Below are positions 26,310 to 36,007 of a stretch of DNA of 64,000 nucleotides, in pieces. Under the pieces are notes generated by a model that was not told the origin of the DNA, did not search any database, and was given only the letters and a program-made list of their open reading frames with translations. Each line of letters starts with the position of its first letter. The first letter of the stretch is position 1. The DNA comes from Candidatus Binatia bacterium (GTDB lineage Bacteria; Desulfobacterota; Binatia; HRBIN30; BPIQ01). Position numbers and translations under genes: made by a program. Where the stretch lies: contig BPIQ01000002.1 in assembly GCA_026004195.1 (NCBI GenBank), forward strand, positions 434,001 through 498,000, read 5' to 3'.

Positions 26310-27854
26310 GTGTCCCCGACGGTACACGCCAAGAAAAACCCGGAAAAGCCGGCTTACATCATGGCCTCGACGGGCGAGACGGTAACGTACGGGCAGCTCG
26401 AAGAGAGATCGGCCCGGTGTGCGCGGCTTTTCCGCTCGCTCGGCCTCCGCGAGGGGGACTCGATCGCCTTCTGTCTCGAGAACCACCCCAGGTTTTTCGA
26501 GATCACATGGGCCGCCCAGCGTTCGGGCCTCTACTACACGCCGATCAGCTCGCGGCTCACGGCATCCGAGGTCGAGTACATCGTCGGCGACTGCGGGGCC
26601 AAGGTTTTCCTCACGTCGGTAGCCAAAGCCGACGTGGCCCGCGAACTCGTGGAAAGAATGCCCGGCGTCCGCCACCGTTTCCTTCTCGGCGGTGAGCTTC
26701 CCGGCTACGAAAGCTACGAGGAAGCCGTGCGGAGCCAGCCCGCCGACCCTCTTCCCGAGGAGAGGGAGGGGCAGGACATGCTCTATTCGTCCGGCACTAC
26801 CGGACGCCCGAAGGGAGTCAAGTTCCCGCTGAGCGGCAAGCCCTTCGGTTCCGAAGAGCCCCCGATCGTGCAGCTCATGAAGTTCCTCTACGGGGCCGAC
26901 GAAAACATGGTGTACCTTTCCCCGGCCCCCCTCTACCACGCCGCGCCGCTCCGCTTCTGCATGACCGTGCACCGGATCGGCGGAACCTGCGTCGTCATGG
27001 AGCGCTTCGACCCCGCCGAGGCGCTGGCGCTCGTCGAGCGCTACCGAGTGACCCACAGCCAGTGGGTGCCCACGATGTTCGTCCGGATGCTTCGCCTGCC
27101 CGAGGAAATCCGCAAGCGCTACGATCTCTCGAGCCTCCGGTACGCCATCCACGCTGCCGCCCCGTGTCCGATTCCCGTCAAGGAACAGATGATCGAGTGG
27201 TGGGGGCCGATCCTCTACGAGTACTACGCCGGGACGGAAGGCAACGGCTTCACGGCCATCACGTCCGAGGAGTGGCTCCAGCACAAGGGATCGGTCGGAA
27301 AACCGCTCCTCGGAGAGGTCCACATTCTCGACGACGAAGGAAACGAGCTTCCTCCCCGCCAGGTGGGGACCATCTACTTCGCGGGCGGCGCCCAGTTCGA
27401 ATACCACAACGACCCGGAGAAAACGCGGCAGTCGCGGAACGAGAAAGGCTGGAGCACGCTCGGCGACATGGGTTACGTCGACGAGGACGGCTACCTCTAC
27501 TTGACGGACCGCAAGGCCTACATGATCATTTCGGGCGGGGTGAACATCTACCCGCAAGAGATCGAAAACGTGCTCATCCTGCACCCCAAGGTCGCCGACG
27601 TGGCCGTCTTCGGCGTCCCGAACGAGGATCTGGGCGAAGAAGTGAAAGCGGTCGTGCAGCCCGTCGACATGGCGGAGGCGGGCGAGGATCTCGCGCGGGA
27701 GCTCATGGACTTCTGTCGGAAGCACCTGGCCAAGTACAAGTGCCCCCGCTCGATCGACTTCGAGGCCGAGCTTCCGAGGCACCCGACGGGGAAGCTCTAC
27801 AAGCGGCTGCTGCGTGACCGCTACTGGCAGGGGCACGAGACCCGGATCGTGTGA
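26310..27854 (+). CDS. AMP-dependent acyl-CoA synthetase
   Basis: A 514-residue ANL-superfamily enzyme that activates a carboxylic acid to acyl-AMP and then acyl-CoA. P-loop YSSGTTGRPKGV (159-170), the adenine motif YEYYAGTEGNG, the hinge motif GDMGYVDEDGYLYLTDR, GGVNIYPQEIENVL and the catalytic Lys in HPTGKLYKR are all present. Start is GTG at 26310 after GAAAGGAGCG. The acid is not predictable; related proteins act on medium chain or branched acids. Its stop overlaps the next gene by 4 bases (GTGA), coupling it to the metallopeptidase operon. Confidence 0.92.
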   Translation: MSPTVHAKKNPEKPAYIMASTGETVTYGQLEERSARCARLFRSLGLREGDSIAFCLENHPRFFEITWAAQRSGLYYTPISSRLTASEVEYIVGDCGAKVFLTSVAKADVARELVERMPGVRHRFLLGGELPGYESYEEAVRSQPADPLPEEREGQDMLYSSGTTGRPKGVKFPLSGKPFGSEEPPIVQLMKFLYGADENMVYLSPAPLYHAAPLRFCMTVHRIGGTCVVMERFDPAEALALVERYRVTHSQWVPTMFVRMLRLPEEIRKRYDLSSLRYAIHAAAPCPIPVKEQMIEWWGPILYEYYAGTEGNGFTAITSEEWLQHKGSVGKPLLGEVHILDDEGNELPPRQVGTIYFAGGAQFEYHNDPEKTRQSRNEKGWSTLGDMGYVDEDGYLYLTDRKAYMIISGGVNIYPQEIENVLILHPKVADVAVFGVPNEDLGEEVKAVVQPVDMAEAGEDLARELMDFCRKHLAKYKCPRSIDFEAELPRHPTGKLYKRLLRDRYWQGHETRIV

Positions 27855-28987
27855 CGCAGGAAGAGCGAAACCCCGAGGCTCCCGACCTCCCGGAAGAGCG
27901 CGCCCTCGAGCCCCGGGAACGCCGCGCACAGCGCCGGAAGTCCCGGCGCCGGCTCCGCCGGCGGCCGAAGCCGCCCTCGGAGTGGGCGCAGTGGCCCGAC
28001 GAGAAGCTCCTGCGGCTTCGCCTCTGCGACCTCGACGTCCACATCAAGGACTCGCCGCTCCTCCGGAACTGCATCAAGCAACTCCGCTCCGAGCTCGAAG
28101 CGAAGGGAATTCGCTTCCGTCCCTACTTCTGGCTCAGCGACGAGTGGTTCTGCCCCGACGGCGTTCCCGGTATCGCCGTTCCCTTCTACCTCGCCCACCC
28201 CCGCCTTGCGCGGCTCGAGGAAAACCAGATTCTCGAGGTGGAAGGCGGCACGCCCGAGTGGTGCATGCGCATCCTGCGGCACGAGACGGGCCACGCGATC
28301 GAAAACGCCTACAGGCTCCGCCGCCGCCGGCGCCGGATCGAACTCTTCGGGAAGTCCTCGACGCCGTACCCGGAGGCGTACACGCCCCGACCCTACAGCC
28401 GGAGCTACGTGCTCCACCTCGAGGCCGGATACGCGCAGGCACACCCCGACGAGGATTTCGCCGAGACGTTCGCCGTCTGGCTCACCCCGGACTCGCAGTG
28501 GCAGAAGCGCTACGCCGGCTGGCCCGTGCTCCGAAAGCTCGAGTACGTCGACGAACTCATGAAGGAGATCGGACCGCTCGACCCCCCGGTGCGAACCCGC
28601 ACGGAGGTGGACCCGCTCCGGAGCCTCCGCAAGACGCTCGCGCAGCACTACGCGGAAAAACGGGCCCGCTACGGCCTCGACCAGCAGGCCTTCTACGATC
28701 GCGACCTGAGACGCCTTTTCTCGGACTCCCCCGAGTTCGCGAAAAACCCGACGGCCGCAAGCTTCATCCTCCGCCACCGCAAGGAATTCCGCCGCAAGGT
28801 GGCTCGCTGGACCGGCGCCTACCAGTACACGATCAACGAGGTGCTGAAAGAAATCATCGAGCGTTGCAGGGCCCTCGGCCTGAGGCTCGCCACGCCCGAG
28901 GAACAGGCGAAGCTCGACTTCCTCGTCTTTCTCACGGTCCAGACCACGAACTACCTCCACAGCGGGCTCCAGAGGGTCTGGATATGA
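27851..28987 (+). CDS. putative zinc-binding metallopeptidase
   Basis: A 378-residue protein. After a very basic N-terminal stretch (residues 15-45, over a third Arg/Lys), the zinc-binding HETGH is at 144-148, and a possible third ligand lies in DEDFAETFAVW (200-210). The segment CMRILRHETGHAIENAY matches the family of putative zinc-binding metallopeptidases. No signal peptide, so it probably acts in the cytoplasm. It overlaps the acyl-CoA synthetase and the ATP-grasp gene by 4 bases each. The company of an ATP-grasp ligase suggests it trims or matures a small peptide or amide product. Confidence 0.82.
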   Translation: MTQEERNPEAPDLPEERALEPRERRAQRRKSRRRLRRRPKPPSEWAQWPDEKLLRLRLCDLDVHIKDSPLLRNCIKQLRSELEAKGIRFRPYFWLSDEWFCPDGVPGIAVPFYLAHPRLARLEENQILEVEGGTPEWCMRILRHETGHAIENAYRLRRRRRRIELFGKSSTPYPEAYTPRPYSRSYVLHLEAGYAQAHPDEDFAETFAVWLTPDSQWQKRYAGWPVLRKLEYVDELMKEIGPLDPPVRTRTEVDPLRSLRKTLAQHYAEKRARYGLDQQAFYDRDLRRLFSDSPEFAKNPTAASFILRHRKEFRRKVARWTGAYQYTINEVLKEIIERCRALGLRLATPEEQAKLDFLVFLTVQTTNYLHSGLQRVWI

Positions 28988-30012
28988 AAAAACTCCGCGT
29001 TCTGGCGCTGATGGACGAGGCTCTCGTCCCCCCCGAGGACGTCACCGGCATCGACGTCGGGACGGCGGACTGGAAGACCGAGTACGACGTGCTGACGACG
29101 CTCCGCGACCTGGGTCACGAGGTGTACCCGCTCGGTGTCGGAAGCGACCTCGGCGCGATCCGCAAAATCGTCGACGAGTGGAAACCTCACATCGCCTTCA
29201 ACCTCCTCGAAGACTTCCACGACGTGCCCGTTTTCGACCAGAACGTCGTGAGCTACCTCGAACTCCTGCGGCTCCCGTACACGGGCTGCAACCCGAGGGG
29301 CCTCCTTCTCGCCCGGGACAAAGCGCTCTCGAAAAAAATCCTCTTCTACCACCGGATTCCCGTCCCCGAATTCGCCGTCTTCCCCATCGGCCGTCGCGTG
29401 CGCCGGCCCAAGCGACTCGAGTTTCCGCTGATCGTGAAGTCGCTCACCAAGGAAGCGTCGGCCGGGATTTCGCAGGCTTCCGTGGTGACCGACGACGAGA
29501 AGCTCGCCGAGCGCGTGCGGTTCGTCCACGAGTCGGTGGGGACGGACGCCATCGTCGAGCGCTACGTGGAGGGGCGCGAGCTCTACGTGGGGATCCTCGG
29601 TAACCAGCGCCTCGAAGTGTTTCCCGTCTGGGAGCTTCTCTTCACGAAACTCCCCGAGGACCGCTGGCGCATCGCCACCGACCGCGTCAAGTGGAGCCGT
29701 TCCTACCAGAAGAAGATCGGCGTCCGGAGCACGCTCGCAAGGAATCTTCCGGAGGGCCTCCCGGAGTACATCCAGCGAATCGCCAAGCGTGTCTATCGCG
29801 CCCTTCTTCTGAGCGGCTATGCGCGGCTCGACTTCCGTCTCGACGAGAACGGCCGGCTCTACGTCCTCGAAGCCAACCCGAACCCGCAGCTCGCCTACGG
29901 CGAGGACTTCGCCGAGTCGGCGGAAAAGGCCGGGGTTTCTTACGAAGAGCTCATCCAGCGCATCCTGAACCTCGGCCTCCGCTGGCGGGCCGGTCAGCCC
30001 TACGCCTCGTGA
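28984..30012 (+). CDS. ATP-grasp ligase, D-Ala-D-Ala ligase-like
   Basis: A 342-residue ATP-grasp protein: N-terminal Rossmann-type region with HIAFNLLEDFHDVPVFDQNV, then LPYTGCNPRGLLLARDKALSK, FPLIVKSLTKEASAGISQ, YVEGRELYVGILGN, and the metal-binding GYARLDFRLDENGRLYVLEANPNP segment (Asp, Glu and Asn ligands). These enzymes join a carboxylate to an amine using ATP. The gene differs from ddl in context: it is between a metallopeptidase and a glycosyltransferase, not in a cell wall cluster. ATGA overlap with the previous gene and GTGA with the next. Confidence 0.88.
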   Translation: MKKLRVLALMDEALVPPEDVTGIDVGTADWKTEYDVLTTLRDLGHEVYPLGVGSDLGAIRKIVDEWKPHIAFNLLEDFHDVPVFDQNVVSYLELLRLPYTGCNPRGLLLARDKALSKKILFYHRIPVPEFAVFPIGRRVRRPKRLEFPLIVKSLTKEASAGISQASVVTDDEKLAERVRFVHESVGTDAIVERYVEGRELYVGILGNQRLEVFPVWELLFTKLPEDRWRIATDRVKWSRSYQKKIGVRSTLARNLPEGLPEYIQRIAKRVYRALLLSGYARLDFRLDENGRLYVLEANPNPQLAYGEDFAESAEKAGVSYEELIQRILNLGLRWRAGQPYAS

Positions 30013-31013
30013 GGCCACGGGTTTCGGTCCTCCTTCCCGTCCGCGACGCTCGCGAAACACTCGAGCCGTGTCTCCGGAGCCTCCTCCGCCAGACCGAACC
30101 CGACTGGGAGTGTGTGCTGGTCGACGACGGCTCCACGGACGGGAGTTTCGGGGAGGCGCGGAGGATCGTGGAAGGAGACCCGCGCTTCCGGCTCGTGCGC
30201 ACGGCTCGGCGCGGAATCGTTCCTGCCCTGCAGCGGGGGCTCGAGCACGTGTGCGGCGAGTGGGTCGCCCGCATGGATGCGGACGACCTCGCGCACCGGC
30301 GTCGGCTCGAGCTCCAGCTCGCTTTCGTGGAACGGCATCGGGACCTCGCCGCCGTCGGGTCCCACGTGCGGTTCTTTCCGAGAAAGGGCCTCGGGCCGGG
30401 ACTACGCGAATACGAACGGTGGCTCCGGAGCATCGCCACCCCGGAAGACGTCCGGAGGGAAGCCTTCGTCGAGTGTCCCGTCCCGCACCCCACGCTTTTC
30501 GTCCGGGCCGACGTGCTCCGGGAGTTCGGATACAGGGACTGCGGCTGGCCGGAAGACTACGACCTCGTCCTCCGCCTGCTCGAGGCCGGCCTGCGGATCG
30601 GCGTCGTCCCCCGGCGGCTCCTCGCGTGGCGGCACCACGAAAAGCGAACTTCCCTGCACGAGGCCACCTACGACGTGCGGCGCTTCGTCGAGTGCAAGGC
30701 GTACTTTCTCGCCCGTGGGTTTCTCTCCCGCACGTCCCGCTACATCCTCTGCGGGCACGGCAGCACGGGGAAAAGCTTGCGCAAGGCCTTACGGCGGTAC
30801 GGCAAGGAGGCGGCTTACATTCTCGATCTTCATCCCCGGCGGATCGGGAAAACCGTCGACGGGGCGCCGGTCGTGCCCCCGACGACCCTCGACTCGCTCC
30901 CTGCCCTGCCCATTGTCGTCTCGGTAGCGCGCTCGGGGCCGCGGGCGGAGGCTCGGGCCTGGCTCGAAAAGTCCGGCCGCACCGAGCTCGTTCACTTCGT
31001 CTGCGCCGCCTGA
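30009..31013 (+). CDS. family 2 glycosyltransferase with C-terminal Rossmann-like domain
   Basis: A 334-residue protein started at the GTG at 30009, overlapping the ATP-grasp stop. The GT-A domain shows VSVLLPVRDARETLEPC, VLVDDGSTDGSF and the DxD-type motif ARMDADDLAHRRRL, with the acceptor region PHPTLFVRADVLREFGY. Residues about 240-334 form a second domain, ILCGHGSTGKSLRKAL ... VDGAPVVPP ... PIVVSVARSGPRAEA, like a nucleotide-binding Rossmann unit. It ends the four-gene overlapping operon and converges with the broken secreted gene at 30992. It transfers a sugar to an unknown acceptor. Confidence 0.88.
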   Translation: MRPRVSVLLPVRDARETLEPCLRSLLRQTEPDWECVLVDDGSTDGSFGEARRIVEGDPRFRLVRTARRGIVPALQRGLEHVCGEWVARMDADDLAHRRRLELQLAFVERHRDLAAVGSHVRFFPRKGLGPGLREYERWLRSIATPEDVRREAFVECPVPHPTLFVRADVLREFGYRDCGWPEDYDLVLRLLEAGLRIGVVPRRLLAWRHHEKRTSLHEATYDVRRFVECKAYFLARGFLSRTSRYILCGHGSTGKSLRKALRRYGKEAAYILDLHPRRIGKTVDGAPVVPPTTLDSLPALPIVVSVARSGPRAEARAWLEKSGRTELVHFVCAA

Positions 31014-31911
31014 GCGGCAGGAGCGGGCTCCCCGCAACCCACGGCCAGATTCCAGACGGCAGCCAGGATTTCGTTCGCCCGAACCACACCGTCCTCGTCC
31101 CGGTCCGCGGCACGGCAAGCCCTCCGGTCGAAAAGCGCACGCACGCCGACGGCGACCTCCGCCGGGCTCACGGCCCCGTCCGTGTCGCAGTCTCCCCCGC
31201 ACGTGACACGGGGCGGGCAGCCGGGTGGCACCTGCGTCTCGCTCGTGGAGGTGCAGATCGCTTCGAAGCCTGTCTCCGCAAAAGGAGCGTAGGCGCTCTT
31301 TTCGAACCGCTCGGCAAGCTCTCGGAGCGCGCCCACCGTCGCCTCGGTCGGCGAGAACAGGTGGGCTTCGGGCCCGAGAAACCGTGCAAGCCCGTTCGCC
31401 ACGACGAAGGCCCAGGCCTCGGCGTCGACTCCGGTAGGTTCCCGGACGTCGACCACGAGCGGATTCGAGCCGAGCTGCTTTTCGTAGTTCTCGTAGAAAA
31501 GCGTGGCCCGGATCTCGTAGCGGCCGGGAGCCGAGAAAGCCGGCAGCTCGCGCTCCACGTCGAAGCCGATCGTTTCGACGGCTTCGACCGCGCCGCCCGG
31601 CGGCAGGGTCACGAGATCGGCAAGTGCTTTCGTCTCCCGCGCAAGCTCGAGAGTCTTCGACACGAAAGGCACCGGCTCCGCTCCGTCTTTCGACATCGAG
31701 ATTCGCACGCGGTCGAGAGCGAACTGCGGGAAAAAGTCGCCCTCCACGGGCTCGCTGCCTCGGTTTTCGACCCGGAGCCGGACTCGAGCGGCTCGCCCAC
31801 CAGGATGCTCGTCCTCGTGGATTCGAGGACGAGCGCCAGGTCCGCAGTTCCGGCGACCGCCGTCGGCGGGAAAAGGAAGCTCAAGACCAAAAAGATGAAG
31901 CCGAGTCGCAC
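30992..31911 (-). CDS. secreted protein with C-terminal dockerin-like calcium loops (frameshifted)
   Basis: About 306 residues when one missing base near 31782-31787 is allowed for. The GTG at 31911 begins a signal peptide (LGFIFLVLSFLFPPTAVAG), followed by LVLESTRTSILVGEPL in one frame and VRLRVENRGSEPVEGDFFPQ in the next: an N-terminal beta-sandwich-like region. The C-terminus, CGGDCDTDGAVSPAEVAVG and ADRDEDGVVRANEI, has two DxDxDG-type calcium loops 23-25 residues apart framed by cysteines, like dockerin type I. The 3' end overlaps the convergent glycosyltransferase by 22 bases. Confidence 0.65.
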
Positions 31912-31994
31912 CCCGTCCCGACCTTCGGCGCCGCTTATTTGGTCGGCCTTCGGTTCCATTCGCTCCGTCCGCTCGTCGCTCACCACGCGCCTCG

Positions 31995-34900
31995 CTAGAG
32001 AGTACCCTTTCCCGGCCGCCGGGTGCTCCGGATGCGGTTGAGGCTCTTGTTGTGGAAACGCCGGGGAATAGGGGCTTTCGTAGGCCAGCCTTTGTCCATG
32101 ATTTCTCCGTCCGCGTGCGCCGCGCTCAACGTCGTGCCCGACCTCGTGGACGACGGTAGCACGCTCGATGTCGGCCCGGGTGGCTCCGTTCTTGATCGAG
32201 TCGGGTGTCGCGGCCAGGTCCGTAATGGTTTCCTGGTAAATCAACGCCGAGTCGCCGAACTTCAGGCCTGTACGCCACGCAACGATCGCGCGGACGCTCA
32301 CGTCTGGGCTGTCCCGGGATCCCAGTCCGCCGTCGAAGGGCCCCTGGAACACGGACTGGACGTAGCGCGACCCAGAAGTCATCGGTCCCGGTGGCGTCCT
32401 TGCCTCCTGGCGACCTGGGCATGGCTCTTTCTCGGCGTCGAGCGTGTTCACGTCGAGGGCGACGTTCTGCTCGTCGTTCGCCGGGTTCCCGCCGCCGTCG
32501 TAAACGGGCCGGACGTAGGCAGGAGCGAAGAGATTGTTCGCGGGATCGTCCGAATCCTGCATCCAGCCGGTATCCGGAAGGCGAGGCAAAATGGAATCGT
32601 CGTCGTCGTCGTGAAGGCGGAAGCGCGCCGGAAGGTCTCCCGCGGGAAAGCCGCAGACGTGGACGAAGTTGGGGGCGGCACCCTTGGTGTTCGCGAGAAC
32701 GGGCAGATTGAGAAAACCCGCGGGACCCTCCACGAAAATCGCTCCGCCCGCGTACTGGTTCGCGTCCTCGAGGCGCTGGTCGATCGTGAGAACCGTAACC
32801 GTGAATCCCGGAATACCGAGACAGGGCACCCCGGTGCGCCTTTTCGCCGTGATTCGTCCGGTCACGGTGTTTTCGTTCGGCGTGGTCCACCAGTCGAGCG
32901 ACGAAAACCCCCGCATGGAATCCCGCTCCACGTGGAGCCGGCGCCAGACCGTGAGGACAGGCGTAACATAGCGGCCCGGGTCGACGATTTCCTCCTCGCT
33001 GGCGCTGTCCACGATCCGCTCCTCGTCCTCCTGGTCCAGGTTTCTCAACTGGAGGGCGTAGTCGGGGTCGCAAGTGGCGGCGACGCGGAAATTGTCGCCC
33101 GGTTGCATGGTCACCTGGAACTCCACCTCGCGGGTCGCGGTGCCCGCGGGAAACGTGATCCGCGCCACGCCCGACGCATCCTCGCCGGCGATGAAGCCCC
33201 ACTTGCGGGATCTCACCGATCCCCGATTGTCTTCCTCCGCCGTGTAAAAGATCCTGCTGTTGGGATAGATACCGCTCGACCCGTCGTCGTTCGGATCGAC
33301 ATCGCTGTCCAGTGGGCTCGGGTCGTCCACGTCGAAAGCCCGAAGGAAAATGTCGAGGTCTTCCGGTGGGGCGACCGCGAGGCGCACCCGGATCGTGACC
33401 CGGTCGCGCGGAGGCCCGCCCGGGGCCCGGGCGCCCGGGAAAACCCGCAGCGAACCCGGCCAGGACGGAACGTGCGGGTCGGCATCGAGGCTATCGTCGT
33501 CGTTCACGCTGTTACCGCGGCCGATCCAGTCGAGGCTGGCGAGCTCGACGACCGTGAGGGCCACGCGGTCGGGAACCAGCGGGGTCTCGTCCGCGGCCTG
33601 ACCCCGGACCTCGAAGACGACGTCCCGGGGGGCCGAGCTTCCGATCACGCCCTCCACCCAGAGCTCGCGCGGTAGCTCCTCGACGTCGTACACCCTGGGC
33701 AGAAGCACCTGGTTTCTCTTTTCCGGGCTCTCCCAGACCTCCACGAGCTCCCCGTTCATCACGTCGCGCAACTCGACTTGCCCTGCGGCCAGGCCGACCG
33801 GCCGGCGAATCACGATTTTCACGAGATCGTCCTCGCCGGCCACCACGTCGTCCAGAAAATCGAAGTCCGCATCGCTGTCGTCGTTGTCCAGGTTCGCGCA
33901 GACCATGCTGCCCACGGCAGTCTTCTTCCGCTTCCCCGAGCTCCGACCCATCGAGGCGGAAAATGTCGAGGTCCAGGAACACCGGCGGCCGCGGCGTGGC
34001 CGTGGGCGTCCTCGTTCGCGTGGGCGTTCCCGTGCGGGTCCGCGTGGGCGTCCCGGTGACCGTTGCCGTGGCGGTGGCCGTCGGAGGCACTTCGGTAGGG
34101 GTACGCGTCGGCGTCGGCGGTGGAGGGCCTTCGCAGTTCCCCGTCTCGAGGTTGCACGTCGCACCCGGGGATGAAAAAGCCCGCCGATCTCCGCACAGTC
34201 CGCCGGCGAAACGAGCGGCCCCGACGCGCAACCCTGGGGCGGAGCCAGCTCGCAGCAGTTGTGGGGGCCCGTGGGCGTCGGGGTCGGTGTGGGACCCGTG
34301 GGGGTGGGCGTCACGGTCGGCGTGGAAGTGGCCGGCGGTCCCTCGCAGTTCCCCGTCTCGAGGTTGCACGTCGCACCCGGGATGAAAAAGCCCCCGATCT
34401 CCGCACAGTCCGCCGGCGAAACGAGCGGCCCCGACGCGCAACCCTGGGGCGGAGCCAGCTCGCAGCAGTTGTGGGGGCCCGTGGGCGTCGGAGTCGGGGT
34501 CGGCGTCGGCGTCACGGTCGGCGTCGGCGTGCCCGTGCGGGTGGGCGTTCCCGTGGGGCTCGGCGTGGGACTCGGGCTGGCCGAGGGAGTGGCCGTGAGA
34601 GCCCGCGTCAGCCGAACCCTCCCGAGATCCACGCCGCCCTGGCCCACGAGATGCATCTCGACGATCTCGATGGAAATCTCGGGCGTGGGATCCACCTGGA
34701 TCTCGAATTCTTTCGTATCGCCCTCCTGGAGAGGACCCGTCTCCGACACGAACCGAAGACCCTCCGAAAAAACAGGTCCGGAAGGTCCCTCGCATTCCTC
34801 GCTGAAAAACTCGAACGAAAAGCCCTCCGGCACCTGCGTGACCTGGGCAGCCGCCCATCTCGGGAGCCTGCTCTTCGAAAAGGAAGTCCAGGGCCTGGAT

Positions 34901-35626
34901 TCGCCCCGCTAGCTCCGGTCCCACGGGGCCGAAACGGATCCTGACCAGCACTTGCTCCGGGAAGATCGTGGTTGGCCTCCAGGAAGCCTCGATGTTTTCC
35001 ACGAGGGGCACCCACCGGACGACGAGCCGAGGCTCGGTGCCGAAGAGTGTTCCCCCCTCTCGGCTGAAAAAGGCCTTCTGCGCGAAGACCCCCTCACTCG
35101 CACTGTAAAGTTCGAATCCGTAATCGGGCCATGAGCCTCGGAGCACGCCGCCGACGTGGTCCGTAACGTCCCATAGATAGAAACCCTGGCTCTCGCCGAC
35201 GACCGCGACGGCACATGGCGGCACGGGGAAAGGAGACGGTTGGTTGAACCAGGTCGTGTGAGATTCGCTCCAGGCCGTCACCGCTCGGCAAACCGAGATC
35301 GGCAGCGGCGAAGCCCCGAAGCTCTCGGCGAGTGCGAGCGCGAGTGTGGCATCCACGAGCTGGGCGGCTGGCATAACAGGCAGCGGGAAGCGAACCAGCG
35401 CACGCCACACACCCTCGAAGTCCCGACCAACGCAAATCCGGTCGTGGGCTCCATAACGGGGGACGGGGTCGGTGCTCAGGATGCAGGTATCCGCCACGGC
35501 GGAAGCGACGCTCGTCTGGATGCGACAGAAGATCTGAGCGTCCGCTCGTTCGGCACCGAAAAGGCCCAGACAAAAGGCGGGCCCGAGCCACGCGATTTGC
35601 CTGCCCCGCAGGGGCACGCAGCGCAT
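31995..35626 (-). pseudogene. large secreted multidomain protein with metzincin-like C-terminus (multiple frameshifts)
   Basis: About 1,208 residues after repair. A signal peptide (LGPAFCLGLFGAERADAQ) is followed by a DNRLRE-like beta-sandwich, then a Pro/Thr linker with two copies of a 49-residue Cys-rich unit (CCELAPPQGCASG ... ATCNLETGNCEG), a long acidic beta-rich region, and a C-terminus which after repair reads HEVGHDLSAAHADGEIMD: a HExxHxxxxxH zinc site plus Met-turn-like residues. Frame changes occur near 34851-34855, 34167-34170, 34181-34184, 33934-33937 and 32130, each explained by one extra G/C; total length is three-fold plus two, which fits five insertions. Either a true pseudogene or clustered assembly errors. 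If intact it would be an exported protease. Confidence 0.65.
34134..34491 (-). repeat. duplicated 146-148 bp coding unit inside the secreted gene
   Basis: Two near-identical copies (34134-34281 and 34346-34491) encode the Cys-rich unit of the linker. They differ by two single-base gains in the first copy (34167-34170 and 34181-34184), which break its reading frame; the second copy is intact. Confidence 0.8.
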
Positions 35627-35680
35627 TGCGCGGCGAGGCTACGCCCGGCGAGAAACCCGTGTCAAGGGGTCGCTCGAGTG

Positions 35681-36007
35681 TCAGTGAAACGGGTCTCTTC
35701 GGGGTCCGCCGGAACCCCCCGTGCCCCACTCTTCCGGCGCCATGGTCCGCATGGAAAGGGCGTGGATTTCCGTACCCAAGAGGTCCGAAAGCGCCGCGTA
35801 GACCAGGCGCTGTCTATCGACGGCTGGCTTCCCCGAAAAGGCCGCCGAGACGATCGTCATGCGGAAGTGGCCCCCACCCGAGCGCGCCCCCGGATGCCCG
35901 GCGTGGAGTGCACTTTCGTCCACGATCTCGAGGTGCAGAGGCTCGAACGCAGCCCGCAGTTTCTCTTCGATCTTACGGACGCGTTCGGACCGAAGCTCTT
36001 CGCTCAC
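35681..36007 (-). CDS. bolA: BolA family protein
   Basis: A 108-residue protein with the BolA core: RVRKIEEKLRAAFEPLHLEI, DESALHAGHPGARSGGGHF, RMTIVSAAFSGKPAVDRQRL and VYAALSDLLGTEIHALS. The conserved His in the HFR-type position is present. BolA proteins partner with monothiol glutaredoxins in iron-sulphur trafficking. The C-terminal 12 residues are a Gly/Pro tail. It overlaps the EthD gene stop by 4 bases (ATGA), so the two are co-translated. Confidence 0.9.
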   Translation of the reverse strand: MSEELRSERVRKIEEKLRAAFEPLHLEIVDESALHAGHPGARSGGGHFRMTIVSAAFSGKPAVDRQRLVYAALSDLLGTEIHALSMRTMAPEEWGTGGSGGPRRDPFH

